A DNA stretch of 5,068 bases from Deltaproteobacteria bacterium (GTDB taxonomy: Bacteria > Desulfobacterota > Desulfobacteria > Desulfobacterales > JAFDHS01): positions 1 to 5,068 of the forward strand of contig JAFDHS010000179.1 in NCBI GenBank assembly GCA_019308655.1, written 5' to 3'. Made by a program: the position numbers and the translations under genes. Positions 4,450 through 5,068 of the stretch are shown here, in pieces. The notes under the pieces were generated by a model. That model was not told where the DNA came from. It saw nothing but the letters and a program-made list of their open reading frames with translations, and did no database searches. Numbering within the stretch: position 1 is the stretch's first letter; every line of letters starts with the position of its first letter.

Positions 4450-4566
4450 TAGTTCTGAAACATAAACGACATTATTTTCATCATTAAAAATTTTCTCAAC
4501 TACAGCCGAACCTGATTCTTCATAAAATAATTTTACGAAAGCGGATGTGTCGAAAAAAAAGATCAT
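4450..4566 (-). pseudogene. PIN-domain (VapC-like) toxin, N-terminal segment
   Basis: ATG at 4566 starts MIFFFDTSAFVKLFYEESGS and continues to VVYVSEL, 39 residues. The insertion element then supplies a TAG stop at 4449-4447. It contains the first PIN catalytic Asp (D6) in the characteristic FDTSAFVK motif. The ATG overlaps the antitoxin stop as ATGA (4566-4563), the usual arrangement of an antitoxin followed by its toxin. AGGA upstream supports the start. The remainder of the protein is at 2712-3055. Confidence 0.93.
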
Positions 4567-4811
4567 ATCCTGTCCTCACGGCTATCTATAATATCCTTGC
4601 TGAGACTTCCTTTACATTTTTTTAAAATTTTCCTTGCTCTTATATATGCTTGCGATCTCTTTACCTTTGCATTTTTAATATATTCTCGTTTTATACCATA
4701 TCGTTTAACAAGAAATGAATAATAATCTATCAATTCACGCCTCACATGACTCGGTAAATATTTCAGATCGATTTTATTATCCTGAATTATTTTTTCTTCA
4801 TGTAATTGCAT
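4563..4811 (-). CDS. Antitoxin of the PIN toxin (VapB-like, probably DUF2281-type)
   Basis: This small basic protein of about 82 residues starts MQLHEEKIIQD. It has a central LPSHVRRELIDYYSFLVKRY resembling the LP-x-x-V-x-D-x-x-x-FL pattern of DUF2281-type antitoxins. It ends GSLSKDIIDSREDR, a tail like those of many VapB-type antitoxins that bind their PIN toxin. The gene overlaps the toxin start by four bases (ATGA), and the pair forms one operon. An ATG at 4817 lies directly after the AGGAG motif (4822-4818), with no spacing. The ATG at 4811, six bases after it, is therefore the likelier start; the longer form would add only Met-Lys. The gene is intact, but its toxin partner has been destroyed. 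The DNA-binding fold is not obvious. Family assignment is by resemblance. Confidence 0.82.
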   Translation of the reverse strand: MQLHEEKIIQDNKIDLKYLPSHVRRELIDYYSFLVKRYGIKREYIKNAKVKRSQAYIRARKILKKCKGSLSKDIIDSREDRI

Positions 4812-4817
4812 TTTCAT

Positions 4818-4822
4818 CTCCT
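4818..4822 (-). promoter_or_regulatory. Ribosome-binding site that decides the antitoxin start
   Basis: AGGAG on the minus strand touches the first ATG (4817) and stands six bases before the second (4811). Normal spacing favours the second. Confidence 0.6.
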
Positions 4823-4831
4823 ATTGTGTGA

Positions 4832-4846
4832 GAATTCCGGGAATTC
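4832..4846. repeat. Perfect 15-bp palindrome upstream of the antitoxin
   Basis: GAATTCCGGGAATTC is symmetrical around the central base and lies about 20 bp upstream of the antitoxin start. It may be the binding site for autoregulation by the antitoxin. It could equally be a by-product of two GAATTCCGG repeat ends meeting head to head. No convincing promoter was found beside it. Confidence 0.45.
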
Positions 4847-4867
4847 CGTTATCCTATGAATGCAGAG

Positions 4868-4975
4868 GGGGACGCTGGTGCTTTTGTTGCTTTATTCATA
4901 TTTCACGAACAATTCCGGGGACACCTTACTTAATTATTTTTCCGTTTCCAGTTCCCTGGATTGAGGGGACGCTGG
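4868..4975. repeat. REP-like repeat cluster, including copy B
   Basis: Two GGGGACGCTGG motifs (4868-4878 and 4965-4975) flank a copy of the 30-base repeat (4911-4940). A small hairpin TCCAG-TTCC-CTGGA (4947-4960) follows. Motif, repeat and hairpin together look like one dispersed non-coding element. No open frame with coding character was seen in 4812-5068. Confidence 0.65.
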
Positions 4976-4994
4976 TAACTTAATAATCCCATTT

Positions 4995-5020
4995 GATGGG
5001 CACGCTCCGCTTTGCCCATC
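4995..5020. repeat. GATGGGCA hairpin repeat
   Basis: GATGGGCA (4995-5002) and TGCCCATC (5013-5020) form a perfect 8-bp stem with a CGCTCCGCTT loop. Very similar GGGCACGCTCCGCTTTGCCC hairpins are widespread intergenic repeats in bacteria. It is not followed by a T run, so it is not called a terminator. After it, CTACAATTCTA is repeated imperfectly from 5021 to about 5049. Confidence 0.65.
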
Positions 5021-5068
5021 CTACAATTCTACTACAATTCTACAATTCAAATATTAGAGGTCGGAAAC

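Noticed and set aside
4995..5020. Hairpin as an intrinsic terminator
   Set aside because: The stem is strong, but no T run follows on either strand, and the sequence matches a common dispersed intergenic repeat.

Overview
The window looks like a mobile-element graveyard in an AT-rich bacterial chromosome. It holds two small toxin-antitoxin-type loci. The REP-associated tyrosine transposases (RAYTs) at positions 1-487, 1473-1577 and 2219-2620, and the scattered GAATTCCGGGGACACC / GGGGACGCTGG repeats, resemble those I associate with Desulfobacterota (Desulfobacterales-type sulfate reducers). That assignment is an inference from family resemblance only; there is no rRNA or housekeeping gene to confirm it. 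All recognisable genes lie on the minus strand.

Left part (1-1577). The N-terminal 162 codons of a RAYT run off the left edge, with a 9-bp hairpin and a GGGTCGGGCCACG end motif upstream of the start. Next comes a HEPN/MNT gene pair (HEPN 974-1378, nucleotidyltransferase 684-998, 25-nt overlap). On its far side is the same end motif in the opposite orientation, attached to the last 34 codons of a second RAYT. The HEPN/MNT pair is therefore bracketed by termini of RAYT elements.

Middle (1578-2711). A REP-like repeat runs into a perfect 72-bp tandem duplication. It is followed by the 3' end of a group II intron: the maturase C-terminus, then domain V and a domain VI with a bulged A. The intron abuts a third RAYT copy, deleted at its 5' end and carrying a 42-nt palindromic, stop-containing insertion.

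Right part (2712-5068). An antitoxin/PIN-toxin operon has been interrupted by a complete 1394-bp IS630-type element (3056-4449). The insertion can be resolved to the base: a TA duplication, 27-bp terminal inverted repeats with one mismatch, and a single transposase gene. Removing the element and one TA restores a continuous 152-codon PIN gene with all four acidic residues. The transposase has 82 residues between its second Asp and its Glu (DD82E), with motifs resembling animal Tc1/mariner-like transposases. The antitoxin gene is intact but its toxin is broken. The window ends in more REP-like repeats and a GATGGGCA...TGCCCATC hairpin.

I did not find a clearly new multi-gene system. The most unusual items are the DD82E bacterial insertion sequence, the precisely dissected PIN-toxin knockout, and the HEPN/MNT pair lying between RAYT element ends.
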